The notes beneath the pieces were generated by a model. It was not told the origin of the DNA, did not search any database, and saw only the letters and a program-made list of their open reading frames with translations. The position numbers and the translations under genes were made by a program. From Marivivens aquimaris (GTDB lineage Bacteria; Pseudomonadota; Alphaproteobacteria; Rhodobacterales; Rhodobacteraceae): a DNA stretch of 64,000 bases. The stretch covers positions 496,001 through 560,000 of the forward strand of contig NZ_JADBGB010000001.1 of assembly GCF_015220045.1 (NCBI RefSeq), given 5' to 3'. Shown here piece by piece: positions 1 through 8,053 of this stretch (position 1 is its first letter; every line of letters starts with the position of its first letter).

Positions 1-899
1 GCGGCATCGGTCCGGCATACGAAGACAAAGTGGGCCGCCGTTCGGTTCGCGTGGCCGACCTCGCTGACGATGCGACGCTCGAAGCCCGCGTCGACCGCGC
101 GCTGCTGCACCACAACGCGCTGCGCAAAGGTTTGGGCATGGAGCCTGTCGACCGTGACGCGCTGATCGCACAGCTCAAAGAGATCGCTCCGTCGGTTCTC
201 GAATTCGCCGCTCCCGTTTGGAAGGTTCTGAACGAGAAGCGCAAAGCCGGTAAGCGTATCCTGTTCGAAGGTGCTCAGGGCGCGCTGCTCGACATCGACT
301 TCGGCACCTATCCGTTCGTCACCTCGTCGAACGTGATCGCAGGTCAGGCCGCAACCGGTGTCGGCATCGGCCCGGGTTCGATCGACTACGTCCTCGGCAT
401 CGTCAAAGCCTACACCACCCGCGTGGGTGAGGGTCCGTTCCCGACCGAACTGCACGACGAAGACGGTCAGCGTCTGGGCGAGCGCGGCCACGAGTTCGGC
501 ACCACCACGGGCCGCAAGCGCCGCTGTGGCTGGTTCGACGCCGCTCTGGTCCGTCAGACCTGCGCGACTTCGGGCATCACCGGTATCTCGCTGACCAAGC
601 TGGACGTTCTGGACGGCTTCGAGACGCTGAAAATCTGCGTGGGCTACGACCTCGACGGCAAACAACTCGACTATCTGCCGACCGCTGCGGACGAGCAGGC
701 ACGCTGCACCCCGATCTACGAAGAAATGCCGGGCTGGTCGGAATCGACCGAAGGCGCTCGTTCGTGGAACGACCTGCCGGCCAACGCCATCAAGTACGTC
801 AAGCGCGTCGAAGAGCTGATCGAGTGCCCCGTTGCGCTTCTGTCGACCTCGCCGGAGCGTGAAGACACCATCCTCGTCACCGACCCGTTCGCTGACTGA
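1..899 (+). CDS. purA: Adenylosuccinate synthetase, C-terminal part (5' end outside window)
   Basis: PurA joins IMP and aspartate using GTP to give adenylosuccinate, the first committed step from IMP to AMP in the cytoplasm. The reading frame is open from base 3 and runs to TGA at 897-899, giving about 298 residues, roughly the last 70% of a usual 430-residue enzyme. Family signatures are present: [16 protein letters not shown] at the left edge, [38 protein letters not shown], the [13 protein letters not shown] loop and the base-recognition segment [10 protein letters not shown]. The start codon and N-terminal P-loop lie upstream of the window. The stop overlaps the ATG of the DUF2842 gene by one base, so the two are probably cotranscribed. 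Confidence 0.97.
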   Translation, partial: GIGPAYEDKVGRRSVRVADLADDATLEARVDRALLHHNALRKGLGMEPVDRDALIAQLKEIAPSVLEFAAPVWKVLNEKRKAGKRILFEGAQGALLDIDFGTYPFVTSSNVIAGQAATGVGIGPGSIDYVLGIVKAYTTRVGEGPFPTELHDEDGQRLGERGHEFGTTTGRKRRCGWFDAALVRQTCATSGITGISLTKLDVLDGFETLKICVGYDLDGKQLDYLPTAADEQARCTPIYEEMPGWSESTEGARSWNDLPANAIKYVKRVEELIECPVALLSTSPEREDTILVTDPFAD

Positions 900-1153
900 T
901 GGACTACAAGCGTCGCAAACGGCTGGCGCTCCTGATCCTGCTGGTCGGGATGCCGGCCTATGTGATCTTCGCGGTGACGGTCATGTCCAACATCGACCGT
1001 TTCCCGAAGTGGGTTGAGCTGCCGACATATATCTTCCTCGGCCTTGCGTGGGCCCTGCCGTTCCGCTGGGTGTTCCTCGGCATCGGCAAAGAGGATCCGG
1101 ACAAAGAAAAAGAAAACGCCGCGGCCAGTTTGGTCCGCGGCGTTTTCCTTTAG
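899..1153 (+). CDS. DUF2842 small membrane protein
   Basis: An 84-residue protein with two hydrophobic segments (about residues 9-28 and 41-63) separated by a short loop with a conserved-looking RFPKW motif, followed by a charged lysine/glutamate-rich tail. It matches the DUF2842 family of small alphaproteobacterial inner-membrane proteins; no function is known. Its ATG overlaps the purA stop (TGATG), which implies translational coupling. Its last dozen codons are also a transcription terminator hairpin, so the C-terminal sequence may be constrained by RNA structure as much as by protein. It ends tail to tail with the receptor-like gene on the other strand, overlapping by four bases. Confidence 0.85.
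   Translation: MDYKRRKRLALLILLVGMPAYVIFAVTVMSNIDRFPKWVELPTYIFLGLAWALPFRWVFLGIGKEDPDKEKENAAASLVRGVFL
1115..1148. terminator. Bidirectional terminator inside the 3' end of the DUF2842 gene
   Basis: AACGCCGCGG (1115-1124) pairs perfectly with CCGCGGCGTT (1135-1144), and CCA/TGG can extend the stem inward. The plus side continues into TTTTCC. The bases before the left arm are A-rich (1101-1116), so the minus strand also gets a U-rich tail. It can therefore stop both the purA-DUF2842 transcript and the converging chemosensory operon. Confidence 0.85.
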
Positions 1154-2148
1154 AACAGTTCGATCTTGAGATCGGCTTCGCTGGAATCGGAGCTCAGGTT
1201 GGAGGCGTTTCCGCCCTCGAGGTGGACCCTTCGCTGCGAGTACATGACATATTTGTCCGACAGCTGCCGGATCAGATCGTCCACGCCTTCGCGGATGTCC
1301 GCAGAGAGGTCACGGTCGCGGATGAATTTGTTCATCGCGCGGAGCATCTCGTCGATGGTCTCGGCCTGCTGGCGAATGACGTCGCCGTTCTGTGCGCAGG
1401 ACAGCGCCTCGCGAATGGAGCCTTCGATGTTGTTGGCCGTCGCGCGCTTTTCTTCCTGCTGCATCGAGTTCAGTTCGATGAGCTGTTCGAAGTTCGTCGT
1501 CACGTCGCCAACGCTACTGCGCGCCTTTTTGAGCGTGTTGGTTTGCGAATCCAGCCGCTCCAGCACGCCGCTGCGATAGCGGAAATCGCCCTTGCTCTCC
1601 GACTGGCTGGTGTAGACGCTGAGTTCGGTCAGCACTTCGTCCACGATGGGGCCAAGGCGTTCGGTGATCTCTGCGGTTTCATTGGCAAGGCGACGCACCT
1701 CGCCCGAGATGACGGCGAATTCCTTTCCGACCGAACCGGCGCGGGCAGAAGCGATGGTGGCATTGATCGCGATGATCTTGATCTCGCGGCTGAAACTTTC
1801 GACGCTTTGCAGCTCGTAGCGCATACTGTCGATCGACTTGGCAATCGTTGCCATGGTCTGACGGGATGCGGTGATTTCCGCACGGACGCGTTCACCCACT
1901 GCAATCGCGTCGGCCAGATCGGCCTCAAGCGCGCGCTGATCCTCGCGGTAGGACTGCGCCATGGTGTCGAGGTTGCCCAAGTGCGCGACGGCGGCGTCGG
2001 TCTTTTCACGCTCCTCGATGATCTTGTCTTCGATGTCGTGGAGATACCGCATGAAGCTCATCGAGCATTCGTTGGTCTCGTGCGCGATGTTCTTGGTGAG
2101 ATTGCTCAGCAAGTCGATCAGACGGGGGAGGTGCTCTTTCATAGACAT
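1150..2148 (-). CDS. Soluble receptor-like (MCP signalling domain) protein, last gene of chemosensory operon
   Basis: About 332 residues with no membrane segment or obvious sensor domain. It is largely helical, with one methyl-accepting receptor hairpin tip at about residues 121-158 (IKIIAINATIASARAG, then FAVISGEVRRLANE). The tip keeps the NA-I-ARAG and FAV-EVR-LA framework, but the acidic residues usual in IEAARAGE are replaced (IASARAGS), so coupling to CheA may be altered. An ATG seven codons further upstream is possible, but ATG at 2146-2148 is preceded by AAGAGGGAACC, a good ribosome-binding site, and is preferred. It lies directly after the second CheY gene. In R. sphaeroides-like systems soluble receptors sense cytoplasmic state; which signal this one reads is not visible. 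Confidence 0.8.
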   Translation of the reverse strand: MSMKEHLPRLIDLLSNLTKNIAHETNECSMSFMRYLHDIEDKIIEEREKTDAAVAHLGNLDTMAQSYREDQRALEADLADAIAVGERVRAEITASRQTMATIAKSIDSMRYELQSVESFSREIKIIAINATIASARAGSVGKEFAVISGEVRRLANETAEITERLGPIVDEVLTELSVYTSQSESKGDFRYRSGVLERLDSQTNTLKKARSSVGDVTTNFEQLIELNSMQQEEKRATANNIEGSIREALSCAQNGDVIRQQAETIDEMLRAMNKFIRDRDLSADIREGVDDLIRQLSDKYVMYSQRRVHLEGGNASNLSSDSSEADLKIELF

Positions 2149-2161
2149 GGTCGGTTCCCTC

Positions 2162-2533
2162 TTACCCATTTGGCAGCAACTTTTTCAGAACGGTGTCCAG
2201 CTGTTGATGATCGACCGGCTTGGTCAGCCAGCCGGTCGCGCCGGCCTGCTTGGCCTGATCGCGGCGTTCCTGCTGGGTGTCGGTCGTCAGCACCAGCATC
2301 GGAATAAAACGGAACTGCGGCTGCTGGCGTAGGAAGCCGATCAACTGCGCGCCGTTCTTTCCTGGCATGTGGAAGTCGGTGATGACCATCTTGGGCTGCA
2401 CGCCGGTACGCAGCTTTGCCACGGCATCTTCGGCGCTATCGGCCGTCAGCGTGGTATGGCCGAACCGCTTGAGCAGCGCGTCCATGCTCATCAGAACTGT
2501 GGGGCTATCATCAACGATGAGGATCAGTGCCAT
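2162..2533 (-). CDS. CheY-like single-domain response regulator
   Basis: A 123-residue receiver domain and nothing else. The acidic pocket (D8, D9), phosphoacceptor D53 in VITDFHMPGKNG, the conserved T83/T84 and K105 in LTKPVD are all present, so it should be phosphorylated by the neighbouring CheA. It sits 11 bases after the STAS gene and just before the receptor-like gene. With no output domain it acts by protein contact, either on a motor or other effector or as a phosphate sink. It is the second CheY of the operon (the other is at 5120-5506). Which of the two is the output and which the sink cannot be told from sequence. Confidence 0.9.
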   Translation of the reverse strand: MALILIVDDSPTVLMSMDALLKRFGHTTLTADSAEDAVAKLRTGVQPKMVITDFHMPGKNGAQLIGFLRQQPQFRFIPMLVLTTDTQQERRDQAKQAGATGWLTKPVDHQQLDTVLKKLLPNG

Positions 2534-2544
2534 TCCTTAACCTT

Positions 2545-2790
2545 TTATACCTGCTTGACCGAGTGAGGCTTGTTGAAGACCGAGCGCCAGTCGCCCGTGT
2601 CTTCTGCCCCTTTGACGGGCATTCCCGATGCCACCACGATTTGAACGACAGCGGTGTGTGCGGACGTACAGTCAGTTACGTCGAGCACCGCGTCTGTGTT
2701 AGCGACCATCCACGGATGGAGTTGGTCGATATCCGTTATGTCGACGTGCCCTTCAAACACCGCCGCTTCGGGTGTCAGTGATATTGGCAT
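2545..2790 (-). CDS. Small STAS-domain protein of the chemosensory operon
   Basis: An 81-residue protein whose core (strand, then a DVTDCTSAHTAVVQ segment leading into a helix) resembles a compact, diverged STAS/anti-anti-sigma fold. The usual phosphorylatable serine/threonine after the aspartate loop is represented by T42/S43. It overlaps the end of cheA by 16 bases, a strong sign of translational coupling. STAS proteins in chemosensory operons are thought to bridge CheA/CheY phosphorylation to a partner protein; that role here is inferred from context only. The domain call rests on pattern similarity and could be wrong, but the reading frame, coupling and operon position make it a real gene. 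Confidence 0.7.
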   Translation of the reverse strand: MPISLTPEAAVFEGHVDITDIDQLHPWMVANTDAVLDVTDCTSAHTAVVQIVVASGMPVKGAEDTGDWRSVFNKPHSVKQV

Positions 2791-5123
2791 TCGATCATCT
2801 CCCGTAGGTTCAGGGCGAGCAGGATGGAGCCGTCGCCCAAAAGCGCCGTGCCCGCGTACATCTGATGTCCGCTCAGAACGCCGGTCATCGGTTTGACGAT
2901 GGCGTCCACGCCCGGATGGAATTTGTCGACCACGAGGCCGGATTCATGGCCGTCCACATCGACCACCATGACGCTGAGCGTCTGGGGCTCCTCGATGTCG
3001 GGGCATTCGAACAGATCGCGCAGGCGCACCAGCGGAATGAGGCGGTCGCGCAGGACGACCATTTCCGCGTTGCGGTGGCGGCGGATTTTGGCGGGGTCGA
3101 TCTTCTGGCTTTCGACAACGCTATCGACAGGCACACCGTAGAGGCCATCGCCAACCTCGACCATCATCAGGCGCTGGACGGCCATCGAAAGCGGCAGCGA
3201 GAGCGTCACGGTGGTGCCGAAGCCCTGTTCGCTGTCGATGCCGATCTGGCCGCCCATGCGGCGCACCATGCTGCCGACCGAGTCCATGCCGACGCCGCGG
3301 CCCGACAGGTCGGAGACCTCTTCCTTCGTCGACAGGCCAGGGAGGAACACCAGTTGCAGCGCTTCGCTGCGGGACATGTTGGCGGCCTTTTCCTGATCGA
3401 CCAGTCCGCGCTCGACCGCTTTGGTCAGCACGCGGTCTACGTCGATGCCCTTACCATCATCGGAGATTTCGAGAACGACGTTCTCTTCCTTGTGGTAAGC
3501 GCGGATACGGATCGTTCCCTGACGCGGCTTTCCTGCCTGTTCGCGGGTCTTGGGGTCTTCAATGCCGTGGTCGATTGAATTGCGGATGAGGTGAACCACG
3601 GGTTCGGACAGCTCGTCCACGATTGCTTTGTCCGCCTCGGTGTCTTCGCCATCGACGAGGTACTGGATGTCCTTGCCCAGCTTGCGCGACAGGTCGCGGA
3701 CGAGGCGATTGAAGCGGCTGAGGATATTGCCGACAGGCACCATGCGGATGTGCATGATCGCCGCCTGAAGCTCTTCGGCGATGCGGTTGATCGTGTTGTG
3801 CTGCGATTTGATCTCGCGCACCAGATCACCCGCGTTGTCGGCAGCTTCTGCCTTTTGGGCAAGGAAAGGCATTGCGTTCTTGGCCACGATCAACTCGCCT
3901 GCGAGGTTCATCAGCGTATCGACCCGTTCTGCATCGACGCGCAAATGGCTGCTGGCGCGGGGGGAGGGCGTGCTGACGGCGGGGCTGGCAATCTCGGCGG
4001 GCGTATCCTCCGGCGGTTGAGGCTGCTGCGGCTCAGGCACGGCGGCGATGGGTTCGCCGAGCGGGGCAAAGGGCTCGTCGTCTGGGGTATCCACGACAGC
4101 GACAGTGCCGCCAGCCATCTCGACCTCGATGTCGTGTATCCAGTGCTCCAGCGCCTCGCGCAGCGACGCGGTGTCATGGACAGGCTTGGTACAAACGGCA
4201 CTGAGTTCCAGCGCGTGGGTCAGACGCTCCAGCACCTGATCGATGCTTTCAAGGCACTTGCGCTCCGAGATGTCGTGCTGTTCGGAGGCGAGCAGTTCTT
4301 TCTGCGATGCCAGCAGCTTCGTCGCCATTTCTCTGAGCGCAGCATCGGGTTCGGGCGCGGCCTCCTCGGTGGCAGGAGCCTCGGTCAGGCCGATGGTCTG
4401 AATGCTGATCTCGCTCGCGACATATGAGAAGTGGTCTTGTACCTCTGCGGGGCTGGCGTTGGAAACGACGAGGAAGCCAATCTGCACAATGAACGGATCA
4501 ATGGCGTCGAGTTCGGGCCAGCTTTCGGGCTCCTGTATCTGCATCCATAGCAGGCCAGGCGTTTTAAGCACGTTCTGAAGCGGGTCGTCGCCGGTGAAGA
4601 ATGCATTGGGCGACGGCAGGTAGGTGACGAAGGTCAGACCCTCTTCCGCACCGGGCAGGGGCGGGACGCCCTCGGGCCATGCGTCGAACGCGGGCGTGGC
4701 TTCGTCCGTGTCCTCTGCCTCCACCTCGTCCGCCGAGCCGTCCTCAAGCTGCAAACGCAGGCGGCGGCTGAGTTCGGCGCTCGTGTCCTCGGCGCCTGCT
4801 GGCAGGCTTTCTGTCGCGTCGATCTGGTCCAGCCATTCGACAAGCCGGTCGAGCATTTCGAGCAGTAGGTCCGCGATGTCCGAGTTGAAGCGCACGTCGC
4901 CGGCACGCACGGCGTCCAGAAGGTCTTCGCCTGCGTGAACCGTACTGGTCAGCGGTTTGAATTCGAACAGACCCGATGCGCCCTTGATCGTGTGGACGGC
5001 GCGGAAAAGCTCGTCGATCTGCGCCTTGTTTGAGCTGTCGTTTTCAAGATCGAGAAGGCAGCGCGACGCGGCCTCGATCAGATCGCGGCACTCGGAGACA
5101 AATTGTTCGAGAAGCGAATTCAT
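2775..5123 (-). CDS. cheA: Chemotaxis histidine kinase CheA
   Basis: A 782-residue CheA that autophosphorylates in response to receptors and passes phosphate to CheY and CheB. Domains in order: Hpt/P1 at about 1-105 with H44 in FRAVHTIKGASGLF; an acidic linker; a P2-like domain at about 150-245; a second linker rich in Pro and Glu (350-392); P3 dimerisation at about 393-470; P4 ATPase at about 475-640 with the N box (N515, H519 in LIRNSIDHG), G1 box ISDDGKGID and G2 box SGRGVGMDSV; and a CheW-like P5 at about 645-782. All catalytic motifs are intact. It overlaps cheY upstream by four bases and the STAS gene downstream by 16, inside one operon. Confidence 0.97.
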   Translation of the reverse strand: MNSLLEQFVSECRDLIEAASRCLLDLENDSSNKAQIDELFRAVHTIKGASGLFEFKPLTSTVHAGEDLLDAVRAGDVRFNSDIADLLLEMLDRLVEWLDQIDATESLPAGAEDTSAELSRRLRLQLEDGSADEVEAEDTDEATPAFDAWPEGVPPLPGAEEGLTFVTYLPSPNAFFTGDDPLQNVLKTPGLLWMQIQEPESWPELDAIDPFIVQIGFLVVSNASPAEVQDHFSYVASEISIQTIGLTEAPATEEAAPEPDAALREMATKLLASQKELLASEQHDISERKCLESIDQVLERLTHALELSAVCTKPVHDTASLREALEHWIHDIEVEMAGGTVAVVDTPDDEPFAPLGEPIAAVPEPQQPQPPEDTPAEIASPAVSTPSPRASSHLRVDAERVDTLMNLAGELIVAKNAMPFLAQKAEAADNAGDLVREIKSQHNTINRIAEELQAAIMHIRMVPVGNILSRFNRLVRDLSRKLGKDIQYLVDGEDTEADKAIVDELSEPVVHLIRNSIDHGIEDPKTREQAGKPRQGTIRIRAYHKEENVVLEISDDGKGIDVDRVLTKAVERGLVDQEKAANMSRSEALQLVFLPGLSTKEEVSDLSGRGVGMDSVGSMVRRMGGQIGIDSEQGFGTTVTLSLPLSMAVQRLMMVEVGDGLYGVPVDSVVESQKIDPAKIRRHRNAEMVVLRDRLIPLVRLRDLFECPDIEEPQTLSVMVVDVDGHESGLVVDKFHPGVDAIVKPMTGVLSGHQMYAGTALLGDGSILLALNLREMIECQYH

Positions 5124-5506
5124 GGCAGCTCCTTCGGTACGAGCAGCTTCAGCAGGATCGCGATATCGTCCGGTGTCGCGGGTTTGATGAGGTAGTGGTT
5201 GGCGCCGGCGGCGTAGGCTTTGTCCTGATCGACAAGCTGCGCTTCGGTGGAGATCATGACAGCCGGAATGTGGCCGAGCGTTTCGGACTGGCGGGCGGTC
5301 TTGATGAACGTGTAGCCGTCCATCACCGGCATGTTCACATCGACGAACATCACGTCGACGTGGGTCTCCAGCGCCTTTTCCAGCGCCTCGACACCGTTTT
5401 CCGCTTCGACGGTTTCCCAGCCCTGCTGCTCCACCAGTGCACGGTGATACATCCGGACAGTTGTCGCATCATCGACGATGAGTGCTTTGAGTTTGCGTGT
5501 CGTCAT
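5120..5506 (-). CDS. cheY: CheY-like response regulator
   Basis: A 128-residue lone receiver domain with the acidic pair D12-D13, phosphoacceptor D56 in FVDVNMPVMDG, the switch residue in MISTE and K109 in LIKPAT. Overlaps of four bases with both cheR (upstream) and cheA (downstream) place it firmly in the operon and suggest stoichiometric translation with CheA. It is the more canonical of the two CheY proteins. Whether it reaches a flagellar motor, a pilus motor or another effector is open, because no motility structural genes lie in the window. Confidence 0.93.
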   Translation of the reverse strand: MTTRKLKALIVDDATTVRMYHRALVEQQGWETVEAENGVEALEKALETHVDVMFVDVNMPVMDGYTFIKTARQSETLGHIPAVMISTEAQLVDQDKAYAAGANHYLIKPATPDDIAILLKLLVPKELP

Positions 5507-6345
5507 GAGCTTGGCCTCTGATAGACGATCGACTCGGGGAACCGTCTGACCTGAAAAAGGGAAGTCATGCGGCTGATACTCTCGGAGTGGCCGAGGAACA
5601 GGAAACCTCCCGGATTGAGCGCGTCGAACAGCGCGTTGATGGCGAGTTGGCGTGACTTATCATCGAAGTAGATGAGCAAGTTCCGGCAGAAGATGACGTC
5701 GTATCCGCGCAGTTTCCGGCAGTCGTCGCGGTTGGACAGGTTCATGCGGAACAGGTGTACAGCTTCGCGGATGTCGTCAGAAATCTGGTAACGGCCACCG
5801 CTGAGCGACGTGAAATTGCGCTTGAGCACATCGGGCGGCAGGTACTGGACACTGCGGCGGCTGTAGATGCCTTCAAGCGCGCGATCGAGCACGTCGGTGT
5901 CGATATCGGCGCCTTCCAGCTCCACATCATAGGTCGCGAGCCCTGGCCAGTTTTCCATAAGCTGGAGGGCGATCGAATACGGCTCCTCACCCGTCGAGCT
6001 GGGCAGGGACAGGATGCGCAGCGGGCGGTCCGCATTACGATCGGAACGGGCCAGTTCGTTCATCACGTGGGAAGTGAGAGTCTTGAACTGGTGTTCCTCG
6101 CGATAGAAGTAGGTTTCGTTCACCGTCATGACGTTGACGATGTTCTGGAATTCTTTCTGACTGGACTCGAAGCGGAGCGAGATGAAGTAGTCGCGGAACG
6201 ATTTCGCTCCTGTCTCTTCGATCCGCTTCAGCAGGCGCTTGTCGACGAAATAGCGTTTGCTTTCATCGAATTCGATGCCGGTCTTCTTGTAGAAGTACTC
6301 GCAGAAAACATCGAAGTCCTGTTTGCTCAGTGTCAGGACGCTCAT
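5503..6345 (-). CDS. cheR: Chemoreceptor glutamate methyltransferase CheR
   Basis: A 280-residue S-adenosylmethionine-dependent methyltransferase that methylates receptor glutamates during adaptation. The N-terminal all-helical domain (about 1-75) is followed by the Rossmann-type catalytic domain. The SAM motif is present as PSSTGEEPYSIA, a variant of the usual GCSTGEEPYS, and the later motifs VIFCRNLLIYFD and LFLGHSES are normal. No C-terminal pentapeptide-binding insertion is obvious. Four-base overlaps with the HEAT gene (6342-6345) and cheY (5503-5506) show operon coupling. Its substrates are probably the two soluble receptors encoded at the ends of the same operon. Confidence 0.95.
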   Translation of the reverse strand: MSVLTLSKQDFDVFCEYFYKKTGIEFDESKRYFVDKRLLKRIEETGAKSFRDYFISLRFESSQKEFQNIVNVMTVNETYFYREEHQFKTLTSHVMNELARSDRNADRPLRILSLPSSTGEEPYSIALQLMENWPGLATYDVELEGADIDTDVLDRALEGIYSRRSVQYLPPDVLKRNFTSLSGGRYQISDDIREAVHLFRMNLSNRDDCRKLRGYDVIFCRNLLIYFDDKSRQLAINALFDALNPGGFLFLGHSESISRMTSLFQVRRFPESIVYQRPSS

Positions 6346-6968
6346 ATAGGTCCCTCTGAGTGAATGGCTTTGATGCGGTCGATGGCGTGGTTCGTGGCGA
6401 ATTGCAGATAGGCATCGCCGCTGAAGCGTTCGATGACGGCTTCGAGCACGGGAAGTTCATTGATGCTGCCGATCTCGCTCAGGCGGTCCACGGCGACGCC
6501 GACGACGTTCGGGTTGTCCTCGGTTTCCAGCAGAACGCCGAGCCATTCGGGCGCGTCCGAGATCGTTAGCAGGCGGATGATGTCGACGGCCATAATGCGC
6601 ACATCGGCATCGGCGTCGATCAGCAGTTTCTTGACCTTCTGGGCCGACCGCTCCGGCATCTGCTGGAGGGCATAGACAGCCTCGTTGCGGCGTTCGGCTT
6701 CGTCACCGCGCAGTTTCGCGATGAAGGTGTCGACGACCTTCGGGGAGTCCAGCGAGATCAGCGAGTTGATGATGGCTTCGCGAACCGCGGGCGTGTCTTC
6801 TTCTTCCAGACGGTCGACGAGCGCAGACAGGGCGGCCTTGCGTCCATAGAGCGCCACAGCAGCTTCGCGTCGGCGGTTCGCGTCGGGGCTGGACAGTTCT
6901 TTCTTTGCTTCCACGGTCGAAAGGTCGTCGACACCGGTATCGTTATCGCGCTGGGATTTGACTAGCAT
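6342..6968 (-). CDS. HEAT-repeat protein between cheB and cheR
   Basis: A 208-residue helical-repeat protein. About five repeat units of some 30 residues are visible, for example AVREAIINSLISLDSPKVVD and ADVRIMAVDIIRLLTI, typical of HEAT/PBS-lyase-like scaffolds. The start is placed at ATG 6966-6968 because it overlaps the cheB stop (ATGCTAG) and has GGAGG eight bases upstream; an in-frame ATG 36 bases further up lies inside cheB without such a site. HEAT proteins recur in non-flagellar or accessory chemosensory operons, where they are thought to be protein-protein adaptors. The partner here is unknown, though position suggests CheB, CheR or a receptor. Confidence 0.85.
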   Translation of the reverse strand: MLVKSQRDNDTGVDDLSTVEAKKELSSPDANRRREAAVALYGRKAALSALVDRLEEEDTPAVREAIINSLISLDSPKVVDTFIAKLRGDEAERRNEAVYALQQMPERSAQKVKKLLIDADADVRIMAVDIIRLLTISDAPEWLGVLLETEDNPNVVGVAVDRLSEIGSINELPVLEAVIERFSGDAYLQFATNHAIDRIKAIHSEGPI

Positions 6969-8053
6969 TTCGACCTCCGTATCGGCGCGACCATTCCAAG
7001 CCACCGCTTCATTTGTTCAGGGATGTCCTCTGCATCCAGCACGACGGTTGCGCCGTCCTTTTCGATCAGTTTGCCGGGCATTCCGAAGACAGCAGAACTG
7101 TCCTCCGACTGTGCAATCGTCACGCCACCGCGCTGGTGGATCTGCGCCATTTCGGTCGATCCGTCGTCACCCATGCCAGTCAGCATCACGCCGATCAGGT
7201 TCTTGGCATCAATCTTGTCGAGCGCCGTCATGACCATTCGCGACACGCTGGGGTGCCACGGGAATTGCGGATCAGAGGGGACTGGTTCGGCCATGATCCT
7301 GTTGAACTTGCGGTTCACGACCACGTCGCGGCCACCAGCGGCGAGGTAGACCTTGCCCGCCGCCAGAGGCATAGGCTCTGTCACTTCGATCACGTCCATT
7401 GGGCAGGCGGCATCAAGGCGCTGGGCAAACGTCGTGGTGAATTTCGGCGGCATGTGCTGCGCGATCAGGATCGGCATTGGGAAGGGGCCGCTGATCTGTT
7501 CGAGGATGTGTTGCACGATGCCAGGACCGCCTGTGGAGCTGCCGATCAGCAGCAACTCGGCGCGCGGACGGGCGAGGTTCAGGCGGCGGCTCTGCGCGGG
7601 CGTTTCCTGCTGGGCATTGCGATTGGCCGCAATACCGCGCGCCTCGCGGGTGCGGCGGGACGCAGACGCGTCATAGGCAGAGCGGATCTTGCGATGCAGT
7701 TCATCGACCACGGAGCTGAGGTCCACCGACACCGTACCGTCAGGTTTGGCCACAAAATCCACAGCGCCGAGTTCCAGCGCCTCGAATGTCGCGGCGGTGC
7801 CTTTGTCGGTCAGCGAGGACAACATGATTACAGGCGTTTTCCGCCGCTCCATGATGTGCGCAAGGCAGGTCAGCCCGTCCATCTTGGGCATGTTGATGTC
7901 CATCGTGATGACATCGGGCTGGAACTGTTCAAGCTTCTCCAAGGCGTCTTCGCCGTCGCGCGCGAATGTAATTTCGATATCGCGCTCGCCCGCGAAACTC
8001 TCGCGGAGAACGCGCCGCATCAGTGCAGAGTCCTCTACGAGTAGCAGCCTCAT
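6962..8053 (-). CDS. cheB: Chemoreceptor glutamate methylesterase CheB
   Basis: A 363-residue protein with an N-terminal receiver (phosphoacceptor D52 in ITMDINMPKMDG, K103 in VAKPDG), a linker of about 40 residues, and a C-terminal methylesterase domain from about residue 165. The catalytic triad can be read: S173 in GSSTGGP, H200 in AQHMPP and D297 in LTGMGDDG. It removes methyl groups, or deamidates glutamines, on receptors when phosphorylated by CheA, opposing CheR. It overlaps the triple-CheW gene by four bases and the HEAT gene by seven. Confidence 0.96.
   Translation of the reverse strand: MRLLLVEDSALMRRVLRESFAGERDIEITFARDGEDALEKLEQFQPDVITMDINMPKMDGLTCLAHIMERRKTPVIMLSSLTDKGTAATFEALELGAVDFVAKPDGTVSVDLSSVVDELHRKIRSAYDASASRRTREARGIAANRNAQQETPAQSRRLNLARPRAELLLIGSSTGGPGIVQHILEQISGPFPMPILIAQHMPPKFTTTFAQRLDAACPMDVIEVTEPMPLAAGKVYLAAGGRDVVVNRKFNRIMAEPVPSDPQFPWHPSVSRMVMTALDKIDAKNLIGVMLTGMGDDGSTEMAQIHQRGGVTIAQSEDSSAVFGMPGKLIEKDGATVVLDAEDIPEQMKRWLGMVAPIRRSKC

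Noticed and set aside
1048..2307. 419-codon plus-strand open frame opposite the receptor-like and CheY genes
   Set aside because: It mirrors two minus-strand genes with intact motifs and has no domain of its own.
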